From Cricetomys ansorgei (taxonomy: Eukaryota; Chordata; Mammalia; Rodentia; Nesomyidae), in assembly GCA_026225945.1 (NCBI GenBank), contig JAMJFZ010002307.1:10088501-10152500 (forward strand): a stretch of 64,000 nt of DNA. The letters are read 5' to 3'. The translations under genes were made by a program, and so were the position numbers. Below the pieces are notes generated by a model that did not search any database, was not told the origin of the DNA, and saw only the letters and a program-made list of their open reading frames with translations. Of this stretch, positions 23,933 through 34,871 are shown in pieces (position 1 is the stretch's first letter; each line of letters begins with the position of its first letter).

Positions 23933-26127
23933 AGTCTGTTAATTTTTCAAAGCTACCTATAGCAATTACAACCATTGTCTAATGAAGGAAAAGAGCCCAA
24001 CCAACTAAAAAGACTATCAGACACACTCAATGTGTGTATCCCTGTTCTTGGTGCTATGCAGCGTTAAAGAAGAGGAAGCTAGTAAGGAACAGGTTGTCAG
24101 GCAGAGTGGAAGGGCTCTAAAGACCCAGCCTGTTTCCCAATTCCTTAGGCTGTGGCTTCACACTGGCATCCAGTCTGCCTCAGATTCCTCTTCTGAAAGA
24201 TGAAGTTGGAATGGGCCAACTCTAAGAATCTCACACTTCACAAGCCTACAGCTGGCTGAGACATGCACTCAAAGGTTGTTTAATAAACAGCAGACATCAT
24301 TAAGCCTCAGGCTTACTCTCATCTCTTTTAGCAGTTTTGCATCTGGGTACACACATACTTAAAAGATTAAATTAAATCCCCACTTTCCTGCCTCCAAAGG
24401 ATCACATGTTGTGGGTGTTGTTACTTTAAACTGTCCCTTGAAGCTTGAAGTTTCTGCAAAGAGGAAACTTCAAAGGCAACAAACTCAGTTAAAGGTGTCG
24501 TAGCTCACCTGTTCCTAGCCCCTCCATGCCTGGGATGTCATCTCCAAACCTATGCAAAAAAATGAATGAGTAAAACAGACATTAGCTGAGACCAGAGGTG
24601 ACAACTATGAAATTACTTCCAGGAAGGTTTCTTCACCCAAAGAAAAAGAAGTTCTAAGTATTTTACTTGAAAAACTTTCAAACACATTGAACTGGATCCT
24701 AGAAGATGTCACTCTGTCAGGGTTCAGTATATCCTTAATGGGGAGTGGGCATACTTTCCCTCTAGAAACATAGCATAAGATCAGGTATGACCTTGAACAT
24801 GAATTATTGATTCTTCTGCATCTCCAGAGTTCTGGGATTACAGGCATGTGTTCCCACACTCAGTTTATGCAATGCTGGGAGCTGAACAGAGGGCTCCCTT
24901 TGGGCCAGGCAAACACTCTACCAACTGACCCCAAGTTTCATTAAAAAATCTATAGAGTGTGTGTGTGTGTGTGTGTGTGTGCACACCGTGGTGTGTGTGT
25001 GAAGTTCAGATGACAACTTTGTGGTGTCAATTCTCTCCTGCCATCTTTATGTGGATGGGCTCTAGGGATTAAACTTTGAGCAACTGGATCGCCCAGTTAG
25101 CTTCTTTTCCTGCCGAAGCATCCAGCCAACCATCAATCCTCATTTTTTAAATATGGAGGTGACCAAGCAGTAAGACATCAACACTACTTAATCTACTGCA
25201 TTCTGGACATCATGTTAGACACAGAGAATTAGGGAAAAACCAAATTTCCACTGAGCAACCTTAGCCCCAGTGAAAAGATATAAATAAATAAATGTGATAT
25301 AAAATACATGAGACACGATGGCTACATGCATCGTAATATAAACTCGAAAGTGATGATGAAATTTAGGTGGCAGCAGAAGAGAAATTGAACATGAGGCACG
25401 TGTAAAAAATAGAATTTTCCAAGGAACAATAGAGAAAAAAAAAAATGGAGTACTGAAGAAATAAGACATGAAGATTAAACCAAAACTCAAAACCCTGTGA
25501 ATGATGGTTCAGAACTCCAGGTTAAAGCACAGAGTACATCTGCATAAAAAACAAGGAATGGGCTCAGTGGTTCTGAGCATTTGCTGTTCTTCCAGAGCAG
25601 CTAAGTTTGGATCTATTACTCACATAGGCAGCACGCAGTAACTTGTACCTTGCCCTCCGGTGGCTGTCTTTGGTTCCTGCACTCAAACGCATATGCACCC
25701 ACACACATAATCAGAACAAGTTTTTTTTTTTTTTTTTAAATTATTTTTTCAACCTGAAAGGTCAGATTAAAAGTCACTGTGAAAAGCTCTAGTTTCCTTT
25801 TAAAACTGGCCATTCTCCTGGGTGCTTACAAGGAAAGGAATTCCAGAGATATGGACTGCATTCAGCAAAGATGAGTCAGAAGAGAACATGGAGGGAGATG
25901 AGAAAAGTTCTGTGAGTCTGTGTAAGAGCATGAATAGTACATTCTCAGAACTAAAGCCATCTGTGGGAACAGCAAATGGCATCTTACACTTACCCTTTCA
26001 TGCCTTTCTTCGGGGGCTTACTCTTGAACTGTCGAGTCTGCCTCTGCTTGAACTTGGGAGGTCCTTTGCGCGGGGTAGTAGGACCCTGGCTTGGTGCTGG
26101 AGGACCCAGAGAAGTGCTGTCACTCAT
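22183..26127 (-). CDS. Pde6h: Cone cGMP phosphodiesterase 6 inhibitory gamma' subunit (spliced CDS, complete)
   Basis: The join on the minus strand is 26127-25994, 24549-24509, 22259-22183, giving 83 codons plus TGA, the usual PDE6H length. PDE6H holds the cone PDE6 catalytic subunits inactive until transducin-GTP displaces it, in cone outer segments. Visible features are the start MSDSTSLG, the Pro/Thr segment with TTPRKG (residues 17-22), the polybasic region [20 protein letters not shown] (23-42), the acidic [11 protein letters not shown] stretch (45-55), and the C-terminal inhibitory end [11 protein letters not shown] to ELAQFGII (59-83). All splice sites are GT/AG and the phases join exactly. 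The protein matches PDE6H rather than PDE6G, which begins MNLEPPKAE and ends AQYGII. Residues 4-14 differ from human; the core is unchanged except for Met43. The non-coding first exon was not located. Identification is by recognition of the family sequence. Confidence 0.97.
22715..22840 (+). mobile_element. MIR fragment, Pde6h intron 3
   Basis: TACCCCATTTCCAGAGAAGC, then GGTTCAAACCAGGGCGAAGA follow the MIR core layout (fraction of genome shared by all mammals). Confidence 0.6.
23070..23710 (+). mobile_element. Old L1M 3' fragment interrupted by a B2/B3 SINE
   Basis: The segment with AATGGAATATTATATAGCAA before the SINE, and the continuation after it, resemble a degraded L1 3' UTR in sense orientation. 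It lies in Pde6h intron 3. The SINE at 23192-23408 splits it. Confidence 0.55.
23192..23408 (+). mobile_element. B2/B3 SINE, sense, with 13-bp target-site duplication
   Basis: It starts TGGCTGGAGAGACAGCTCAG, has the B box GGTTTGGTTCCCAGC, and ends in an A-rich tail. AAATGAGCTATTG occurs exactly at 23179-23191 and 23409-23421, a perfect duplication that marks the insertion boundaries. Confidence 0.9.
23898..23935 (+). repeat. (AAAT)n microsatellite, Pde6h intron 3
   Basis: About nine AAAT/AATA units. Confidence 0.95.
24140..24300 (-). mobile_element. MIR fragment, antisense, Pde6h intron 3
   Basis: GCCTCAGATTCCTCTTCTGA AAGATGAAGTTGGAATGGG matches the reversed MIR core (CTCAGTTTCCTCATCTG type). 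Confidence 0.6.
24509..24549 (-). other. Pde6h: Pde6h coding exon 2 (41-nt microexon-like exon)
   Basis: The acceptor is TTGCATAG|G and the donor is GGAACAG|GTGAGC. The 41 nt complete Gly45, encode Phe46 to Thr58 ([13 protein letters not shown]) and give the first base of Asp59. Its small size means an ORF scan misses it. Phase continuity with both neighbours confirms it. Confidence 0.95.
24800..24940 (-). mobile_element. B4-like SINE fragment, antisense
   Basis: AGTTCTGGGATTACAGGCAT (B1 part), then GCTGGGAGCTGAACAGAGGG and CAAACACTCTACCAACTGAC (ID part). Pde6h intron 2. Confidence 0.65.
24956..25140 (-). mobile_element. B3/B4-like SINE with (GT)n, antisense
   Basis: (GT)n, then GTTCAGATGACAACTTTGTG, TTCTCTCCTGCCATC and a diverged reversed head. 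Pde6h intron 2. Confidence 0.5.
25555..25740 (+). mobile_element. B2/B3 SINE, sense
   Basis: ATGGGCTCAGTGGTTCTGAG, TGCTGTTCTTCCAGAGCAGC and CTTTGGTTCCTGCACTC form a diverged B3. A poly-T run follows at 25722-25737. Pde6h intron 2. Confidence 0.55.
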
Positions 26128-26138
26128 CCTGGCAATCC
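25994..26138 (-). other. Pde6h: Pde6h coding exon 1 (exon 2 of the gene): start codon and residues 1-44
   Basis: The ATG is at 26127-26125 on the minus strand. The donor reads AAAGG|GTAAGTG, with the exon ending at 25994 and GT at 25993-25992. It encodes the N-terminal Pro/Thr region and the whole polybasic region, and leaves phase 2 (GG of Gly45). The 5' side is less sure: the best acceptor before the ATG is CCACCCAG at about 26139, which would leave an 11-nt untranslated leader in this exon. The polypyrimidine tract there is weak. Confidence 0.9.
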
Positions 26139-26374
26139 CTGGGTGGCTGGTGTTTTGCCTTCAGGCTTGCTGGAGAGTGGAAGGAAATGAAGACTCTCAG
26201 AGTCAAAAGGAGTGTTAGTTACTAGACCTTTGAGCACTTTGATACAGAAGCCTGGCATTTTGTGCAAACAGGGAAAAATTATTTTTAGAAAATATGCTAT
26301 AAATCAGTGAAGGCATTCAACAGAGTGCAATGGAAACTGTCAGCTAAGAGATCTGAAAATGAAAAGTTTAGATA

Positions 26375-26785
26375 TATGAGGGTTGGGAAAATAGCACAGT
26401 CGGCAGAATGTTTGTCTAGCCCACGCAAAGATCTGGGATCAATTCCCAGCACTGGAAAACCAGGCCTGATGGTGCATACGTGTAATCCAAGTACTCTAGA
26501 GGCAGAAGGATCTGAAGTTCAAGGACATCCTTGGCTTATAGCCAATTTGAGGTCAGTCTCATATACCTGAGATCTTGTGGGTTTTTGTTTTGTTTTGTTT
26601 TCGTTTTTGTTTGCTTTGGTTTGGTTTTTTGAAACAGGATTTCTCTGTTGTAACTCTTATTGTCTTGGAATTCACTTTATAGACCAGGCTGGCCTTGAAC
26701 TCACAGCAATCTGCCTGCCTCTGCCTTCCAAGTACTGAGATTAAAGGCATGCACCACCACCACCCAGTTGAGACCTCATCTTAAA
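26375..26785 (+). mobile_element. B4 SINE, sense, split by a B1 insertion
   Basis: The ID-like head GGGTTGGGAAAATAGCACAG with GATCAATTCCCAGCACTGG and a B1-like part GATGGTGCATACGTGTAATC run to about 26580. An antisense B1 intervenes, and the tail TTGAGACCTCATCTTAAAAA resumes after it. Located just upstream of the Pde6h start codon exon. Confidence 0.7.
26580..26768 (-). mobile_element. B1 SINE, antisense, nested in the B4
   Basis: T-rich (GTTTT)n, GAAACAGGATTTCTCTGTTG, GACCAGGCTGGCCTTGAACT, TCTGCCTGCCTCTGCCTTCC and GATTAAAGGCATGCACCACC. Confidence 0.92.
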
Positions 26786-27387
26786 AATAAAATCTAGGTA
26801 TCATATGATCCAAAAAAATCCAGTAGTATTTTGTCATAATACGATATTTCCCCTCAAGAAATTCTAGGAAAAGAGGGAAATTTTCTGAAGTATATGAAGG
26901 ATTAGAACATTTATATAAGCTTGAAGCTTTATAGTCTTCATCCAGCTACAGACTAGCCTACCTCTAAAAGATATTTTCTACCATGTGCTCTTTTCCTTTG
27001 TATCCTTTATATTCCTTTGAATTATTTGCTTAATCCTTACTTGACTCTGAGACTGTTCACTTAGTTCTGAGGGGTGACCATATAGCCATCTGGACAGAAG
27101 GATTTCTCAACTGTGGACAATGATGAATACAAACATTGACGCCGAAACAAGCATGCAGAGATAGAGGAATGGGTGGTGGGGGTTGTTCTCTCACGCCATG
27201 TTCAGATATAGAATTCATCAGCCACACACCTCTCAGATGCCTTCAACACTTTCTTCTGTGCAAACCGTGGACCTACCCAACACCGTATGCCCAGACTAAT
27301 TTTGCCGCAGCCATGCATCTTGCCCTATAAACATAAGCCAGGGGATTAAAAAAAAATCAACAAAGGTAAACTTAAAAAAATAAAACT

Positions 27388-27605
27388 CCAAGGCTAGAGA
27401 GATGGCTCAGAGGTTAAGAACATTGGCTGCTCTTGCAAAGGACCAGGGCTCAGTTCCCAGCACCCACGTGGAGGCTCATAACCATCTCTAACCCTAGATC
27501 CAGGGATTCCAACTTTCCCTTCTGTTCTCCAAAAGCAGCAGGCATGCGTGTGATACACAGACAAGCATGCAGGCAAAACTCACATCCATAGAAAATGAAA
27601 TATAT
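27388..27605 (+). mobile_element. B3/B2 SINE, sense
   Basis: GGCTAGAGAGATGGCTCAGA, GGTTAAGAACATTGGCTGC, GGGCTCAGTTCCCAGCACCC and CAGGCAAAACTCACATCC. Confidence 0.9.
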
Positions 27606-28896
27606 AGTAAGTTTCTTAACTGCTATGTTTTAACATTTCTTTGCCTTCTCCCTTTCGAGAGAGTTTACCTTGGGAAGGAAGGTTCTAAAAAGCTCCAAAG
27701 AACTCACAAACAGCCTAACCTCTTCCTCTGAGGCAACCCTTTCCATGATCCAGTATGCTCCAGTATGTTCCATTTGCATAAGATGCCTTAAACTGACCTG
27801 TCACAGATTATGCTGATGCGCTTAGCTTGTTCCTGTCCCTGTCCACCTTTGACTTAGGTTATTTGCTCATTCCCACCCCATTGTATTGCCCTCTAATGTT
27901 ATCTTATGTAACTTCCAATTCATAACTTATTCTTTGGACATTAAGGTGCTTTGTTCTTATTTCTTTTCCCTATCACGCTTACCATTCTTGCTTTCTGGTT
28001 CTCAAACTGTTTAATAGAAACACACTGACGGATCTGTGAACAGTGCCAGGGATTAGCTTGGCTGCTCTTACTGTCATTCCCTTTTGTCTTTATCCCCATT
28101 GAAATGTCCTTCACGTGTCCATTTTTTCAACTCGGGGTCATTTCTATAGTCTTGCTACCTGTAATACTTGTTGGCACATAAGTGAATTTGCTATAGGAAC
28201 TATCCTTGTTGAGTGGATGAATAAATTAGAGAAGGGATTCAGGGACTGTCCTTGACTGTGAGTGATGAGATCTGACCTCAGGACTTTTCCATCGAACCAC
28301 AGAGAAAGCAGTAGCTGACTTCGCCTCACAGTGCCCTCGGTGACTTTAGGGAAGAACATTGCCAGCCCCTGTGATTACTAAATCTAATTCTTGTGCAGTG
28401 GGCCTCCTCTACCTCTGTCAACAGGAAGGCTTGTGCCTCTCCAAAGCATGGCTGGGAATACAGGAGTTGGCGGTGGGCAGCCAAGGGCAGCATCGCTCTC
28501 AGAGTGTGCTACCAGTAACTGACATATCACAGCTGTGCCAAAGCCACAGGGGAAAACTAGAGAATTGCTCTCAGATCGGAGTCTTGGACTTTCCAATTCT
28601 TTCAAAATAATAATACATCACAAATTTCCTTTTTGTTTCCCAATCTGGAGAACCTACTAGAATTGGGAATGCCAGAAAGATAGCATTTTTTTTTTTAGTG
28701 AAAGTATATTTAAAATCTTACTTATCAGAAATTCAAAATTAGCTGAGCATTTTATATTTTATCTGGAAACCCTATTGTTTTGGAGATAGAATTCAAAATC
28801 TAAAGGAGTAAGGTAACTTTCTTTAGTCAAGTTACCCTCTGGAAGTGATACAGTAGAAAGAGGGAGTTCTTTAGGATCAACTACATATGTGGTTTT

Positions 28897-28913
28897 AAAT
28901 TCCTGTTCCACCA
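28897..28913 (+). repeat. Left target-site duplication of the L1 at 28914-30331
   Basis: AAATTCCTGTTCCACCA matches the right copy AAATTCCTGCTCCACAA at 30332-30348 with two differences. This is the hallmark of L1-mediated integration. Confidence 0.75.
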
Positions 28914-30331
28914 CTTGCTCAACTGTGTTTACAGCAGCTTTGTTCTTAATAGTCAGAAATTGGAAACAACTTAGTGCCCCTCAGCTGAGAATGGATAAAG
29001 AAATTGTGGTACATTTACACAATGGAATACTACTCAGCTCTTTAAAAAAAATGACTACATGAATTTTCAGGCAAATGGATGGAACTAGAAAAATCATCCT
29101 GAGTGAGTAACTCAGTCCAGAAAGACAAGCATGGCACATACTCACTTATAGGTAGATACGAACTGTTAAGCAAAGGACAAAGGTGTTGCAATCCACAGAC
29201 CCAGAGAGACTGTGCGACAAAGAGGGCCCCCTGGTGACACAGGCATCTCCCTGGTAAAGGGAGATATAACAGATGATGCAGGCGGGATAGAGAAGGATGG
29301 GAATGGGAAGAAAAGGGATCAGGAGGGGGAGGGGGTAGGGGGAGATAATATGTGGAGAGATGACCAGAATTAGAGGACATATAGGGAGAATGGGGAGACC
29401 TGGTGCAGTGGAAACTCACTGGAATCAACAAAGGAGACCCTAGCAAAGAACTCTAGCAATGGGGGTCAGGGAGCCTAAACAGGCCATCTCCTACAACCAG
29501 GCAAAGCTTCCAGGGGTGGGACTGGGATACCATCCCAGCCACAAAAACTTGTCCTATAACCTGTCTTCCCTATAAGATCTGCTGGGACAATGGACGGGCA
29601 GAACCCCATGCTAAAGGAGGGAACCCATGACTGATACTCCAGGACAGGACAGAAACTAGAGACTGGAGAGTCTGGAGAGGGCTTCTAAAGTTATCCTGCT
29701 CTCCTCATAGATCGGTGCCTGGCCCAAACCTCATTAGAGAGGCTCCCTACAGCAACTGAAAGGAGCAGATGCAGAGGCCAGGACCAAATAAAATTCAGAG
29801 CTTGGGGAATCCCATGGAAGAAGTGGAGGAGGGCTTGCTGGGACCAGAGGAGGCTAAGACACCACGAGACCAAATCCAATAGAGTCAACTGACCAGCACT
29901 CTTAGGGGCTCACAGAGCCTGGAGCATCAGACATGGAACCTGCTGGGGCCCCCAAATATGTCTTGAGGTTTCCTGGCCTGGTGCTCTTGCAGAACTCATA
30001 GAGACTGGAGCCGGGGGTGTGTGTCCCTGAACCTCTTGCCTGCCCTTGAGTTCCTTCTCCCCTTACTGGGTTGCATAGTCTAACTTTGAAGTAAGGAATA
30101 GTGCCTAGCTCCCCCATATTGTTGTGCTGTGTTTGAGCAGTAACCCTGAGAGGACTGCTCTTTCTTGGGAAGAGGCAGGAATAGGGATAGGAGGATAGGG
30201 AGATAGATCTGGGGTGTAGGGGAACTGGAAGGAACTTGGAGGAATCGAGGGATGGAAGGGAGGGTGTTTGGGATGTATTATATGAGTGAAGAAAAATTTA
30301 AAAATAAATAAATAATTTTTTTAAAAAGAAA
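28914..30331 (+). mobile_element. 5'-truncated rodent L1 3' end with target-site duplication
   Basis: It opens with the L1 block around TTGGAAACAAC, AATGGATAAAGAAA, CACAATGGAATACTACTCAG and CAAATGGATGGAACTAGAAA, continues through a rodent L1 3' UTR, and ends in an A-rich tail. A 17-nt direct repeat flanks it (28897-28913 and 30332-30348, 15 of 17 identical). The element split an older MIR-like sequence. No intact ORF remains. Confidence 0.85.
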
Positions 30332-30649
30332 AAATTCCTGCTCCACAAAACTGACTGTGTATCTTTGATAAGTTTCACACAAGTTTCTGAGCCCCATTCC
30401 ATAAAGTGAATCAAAAAAAATTAAAGGAGCTAATATAAGTATTGTATCTGATACAAAGTGTTCAAAACCAGGAATTCTATACTAGGCCTTTGAGAAGCCA
30501 AGAAAGCCATGTGAACAGATCTATGGTTGCAACCTATGTTCACATCTGAAGTCTCTTCTCTATCAAGCCAACTGCTGAGGAGTCAGTCCTGCACTGGACT
30601 GGAGATTCTCTTTGTCCCTTATTGGTGGCACCTTCAAATGGCTCAACTA

Positions 30650-30800
30650 TTAATTTATTTCTGGTCTCAGAATTCTGCTTCAAGATGCCTTCCTTGAATC
30701 CCTTTGAGTTCTCATAGCATACCCCAGAACTTAAGAATCTTACTTAAAGTTTCCATATCCTCATCATACTCCCCCTTTGGGCACGAATGTCTTTTGTATA
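30650..30800 (+). mobile_element. L2-like 3' fragment
   Basis: CAAGATGCCTTCCTTGAATC CCTTTGAG resembles the L2 'gaagccttccctgacc' block. Confidence 0.4.
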
Positions 30801-30885
30801 TTTATGTAAATTTGAAGGCGCTCCTCTAGGCTTGGACGGTGCTGTTGTCTCCTTTTAAGGTTAATGTGTTATGTAAAGAGGACTC

Positions 30886-31085
30886 AGGGCTGGAAAAATG
30901 ACTTGATGCTTGAGAGTACGCACTAGATTTTGGCTTCCAGTGTCCACATCAGGTGGCTTACAGCTACCTGTATTACCAACTCCAAGGGAAATCTGATGCC
31001 TGTGGCTCCCATGGGAACATGCACCAATGCACCAACGTGCATACATGCACATCCACATAAACACACACATTAAAAATAATTTAAA
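30886..31085 (+). mobile_element. B2/B3 SINE, sense, with 11-bp target-site duplication
   Basis: GGGCTGGAAAAATGACTTGA and CCAGTGTCCACATCAGGTGG form the body. AAAGAGGACTC occurs perfectly at 30875-30885 and 31086-31096, fixing the boundaries. Confidence 0.88.
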
Positions 31086-31099
31086 AAAGAGGACTCCTC

Positions 31100-32820
31100 A
31101 CAGGCTTACACAGTAGTCATCAGGCCAAACCTTGGTGTTTGCTCTGTGGATGACTGTGAAGTCTGTGAGCTCCATGGGAATGCTGCAATTTAGAGTAGCT
31201 GAGAAAGCCAACTGATTCTTCCAGTTTCTGTCACAGAATTGCCCTCTAGGTCTCTGCAAAGCCTTTGGGAAGGTCAGGGTAAACATGAGCCCCCTCCCCC
31301 AACACACACACACACACACACCCTGGAAGAGCGTCCCATTGACTGCAGGAGTTATCGAAGGCTGAGCTCACCCTGGCTGTGCTTCCTAGGAAGCAAGTGC
31401 TTTGTTTCCGTCCTGACACTGAATGTACCCACATGGAATATCACACTAGACTTTATTCAGTTCACACGTGTGTCTCTCCAAGTGCCAAGGAATCCCTTAT
31501 TTTGTGAGAGAAACCGCTTTCCTGTGTTAAATGCAATGCTAATCCTTCCTGCTTTGGAGATTACAAAATGTTCTTCCACAGGATAAAGCGTACGTGCCAA
31601 GGCAGTGTGCCGAGGCACATGTGTTAGACCCCCGAGTTGGACCCAGTGCAGCAGTACTCGGCTGTGCAGAATTACAGAGAGCAAGCTTCCATTAGCCCTC
31701 ACCAAGAAAAGCAGCTGTGGAAGGATTGACATAGGCTCTCTGATGATGTTTCATCACCCAAGCCCCTTCAGGTCCCCTCCTCAGCAAAAAGATACAGAAA
31801 GATAGATAGACTCATGGTTAAGAACTGAAAGGGGGTTAGGTACAGACACAGGAACTACCATTTCTTTCACTGATGGGTTAGGCCCATAAATGTCACCCAA
31901 GGTTTCTCTGAGACAGAGAGAATCAAGTAAGTTAGAAATCTAAGCAAGAACCAAACCAAAGCCACTAAAAGACAATCCAGCATGTACCTTGCTTCAGAAT
32001 AGAGCAAACAAACATTGTAACCTCAGAGGGGGGAGGCAACGCCACCCACACTGCCCTGCGGTCACCCCCATGCTTGCTTTCTCTTGCCCCTCACGCTGTC
32101 CCACCAGCCTCCAGTTCACCCTGGGAGTGCAGAGCTATTTGTGCTGCGGTTGTGTAATGCCCCAGATCTATCCTTTTCTAGAAAACTGTTTACCAGGAAG
32201 CCTCAAACAGGGAGGGTCCCTCTAGGTTCCTTGTGAACAAATTCCGTAATCAAGGTTTGCAGTGAACTGGTAATAACCACGGTCCACGCACTAGTTTGTC
32301 ACATGATATTATAAAGAGGTTTGGGTGTGTTCTGTCCCAAGTTCAACCCCAACCTCAGGTCAGGCCCGCAAGTCCAGAGTGTTCTCTTCTTGTATTTCCT
32401 TGTTTTACAGCCAGATCAACCCTCCAACACCCTTCAGTTACTGTCGTGTTCGAACTTACCACGAGTTAATAACTCACTGGATGCCGTTCCTGCAAGTCGT
32501 TTAGCTGCCTTTTCCACAGTGAACAAGAGGATCTTTGCGCCCTGATTTATCCCTCCTGCTACTTAAACCCAGTGTCACAAGCTTAGAACGCCAAACCAGA
32601 TGCAAAGAAGATGGGCTGGGATGGGGTGAGACTAACACAGGCTTAGGGGTTTGCTGATAATGAGACATTCTTACCAAATGACAAGGGCTGTCTTATATCA
32701 GTAAAGAGACATTAAATCCACATACACACAAAATGTTGGTAACCCAGAGTAGATGTTCAGTTTTTGATTCAATACTATTTGTGTTTCTCCATTATTGTTT
32801 TTGGATTTCACTAAACCTAT
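31100..32820. other. Spacer between Pde6h and Arhgdib, unique part
   Basis: A short (CA)n at about 31303-31320. Otherwise there is no recognised element or exon. Confidence 0.5.
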
Positions 32821-32994
<174 letters not shown>

Positions 32995-34029
32995 CACAGA
33001 CACACACAGACACACATGACATGATTGTTATAGGACTGTAGATGTTTTAATGTCTGCTACCACTGTAAGGTGCTGATCCTGGAAAGAATGAAATGGAAGA
33101 ATGCAGGAAATCTCCAGCTAATTGGCACTGTGTATACTTCCTCACAGAGATGAAGCTTTAAGATCAATCATCACAACCTCAGTGACATTTGGTAGGGAAT
33201 GATAGGGAATGAGTCCAAGACACTGCCAGGCCCTTAGAACAGGTGATGTTTGGAAACCAATCATTAGGTCATCCGTTTTCATAATTCGTAGATTATCATC
33301 CAGTTACTGAACCTCTTGGCCCAGTCCTCAAATGGCATTTAACTATTAGTATTTGTGCATTGATTTCCACGTGTTTAAAATAGATCTTAGCTCACGGGCC
33401 ATTCAACCTTTTTGATAATTTTATCATAAGGAAAATCAGTGACACATTGAAAATTGCTTGTACATTTGGTAGTGCAGTCTAGAGCAAGGTTGACACTTGT
33501 AACTCCGTAAATATCGAGGTTCCATAGCAACACAGATAAAGAACAAGATGCATATTTTCTGCTCACTTCCGTGCTTTGGCTTAGAACTACAGTGCACCTT
33601 CCTCAGATTTCTACTTAGAGAATTGCACTCCTCAAGATTCTAAAGATGGAATATCAATTTATCCTCCTAAGGCAAGGAAAGATTCTTAACCCACAGCTTC
33701 AAGCAGATTATAAGAGTAGCTAAGTGGCTTAAGAGTTGTTTATATGCTTTCCCATGCTCTTCACCAAAAGAAGAGCCATTTTGAAAGCAACAAATTATGT
33801 GTAGAATCATCAAAGTGTTTAGACCCGGGATGGGTCCCTCTGCTCCCTTCCCAGTGACTCCATGATCGTTCATATTGTCATTCCCCTCTGTACACCAGGG
33901 GAATGGATGTTTAGATGACTATTTGTTGAGGCCTCAAATATTGTTCTCCACTTACTCAAAGGACTGAAATTAATTCCCAAAGTCAGTATGAAGAGTTGTG
34001 TGCTGAATGACTGTTCCAGAATGTTACCA

Positions 34030-34345
34030 AAGAGCAGCAGTCTGGGGAGATGATTAATCAGGTAGAAGTTTTTGCTGTGCATGCATGAGGACCTGAATTC
34101 AAATATCCAAACCTGTGTAAAAAGCTGGGCATGGTTAAGTGTGTACCTGCAACTACAGTACTTCAGAGGCAGACAGGAGAAACACTTCAGTTTAATGGCC
34201 ACTAGCTTAGCTTCAGGCTCAGTGAGAGACTCTGACTCAAGGGGGTAAAGCAGAAAATAACTAAGCAGGGAACATCCTCCTCTGGTCTTCATATATATCA
34301 GTGTACATGCTCACACGCAAACACATATGTGCTTACCACACACAC
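34030..34345 (+). mobile_element. B4/RSINE1-type SINE, sense
   Basis: CTGGGGAGATGATTAATCAG, GCATGAGGACCTGAATTCAA, AGCTGGGCATGGTTAAGTGT and GCTCAGTGAGAGACTCTGAC, followed by a CA-rich tail. Confidence 0.75.
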
Positions 34346-34822
34346 ACACACACAGCACTTCCAAGACCCTTTAGAGGGCAGGCTTTCAGTGCCTGCTGCA
34401 GATTTACTGAATTAACCTGCATTATACCAAGGTCTACACTGATCTGTTTGCACAGTAACACTTGAGAATTACCCTCCCAGTGTACAAGGCTCTGACGCAT
34501 CACTGCTTTGTCCTGTGTGAAACTGTGATCTTCCTCAGTCCCCATCTCCTTGTCTGTAAAAGAAATGACTGAAGGTACCAGGATTGTCTGTCCCAGCATT
34601 CTTAAGAAAGTCAATGGTCATGAAATGGATTACAAAGCCAATTCTTTCTCTAGCTTTAACTCTATCATGAACTTTTGACATTTCAGTGGTGGGTAAGTGT
34701 GTAAACACATATTTAATAGTGAAAATGTAAAATCCAAAGTGAAGTTCCAGAGCTTCAGAATGGCTATTCTAACTGCACAGAAGCTCGTTTAAATGTATAG
34801 ACTTTGGGTCTGGTAAACTTTG

Positions 34823-34823
<1 letters not shown>

Positions 34824-34868
<45 letters not shown>
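34824..34868 (+). repeat. (GT)n microsatellite
   Basis: About 22 uninterrupted GT units. Confidence 0.97.

Positions 34869-34871
<3 letters not shown>

Larger units (their letters stand above)
28860..30480 (-). mobile_element. MIR-like element split by the L1 at 28914
   Basis: Text on the right of the L1 (CTGACTGTGTATCTTTGATA AGTTTCACACAAGTTTC, then GAGCCCCATTCC) follows the antisense MIR core. The left flank carries its beginning. The L1 lies between the two halves. Confidence 0.5.

Noticed and set aside
29221..29240. CTCF-like GGGCCCCCTGGTGA (minus orientation)
   Set aside because: Two core mismatches, and it lies within the L1 3' UTR.
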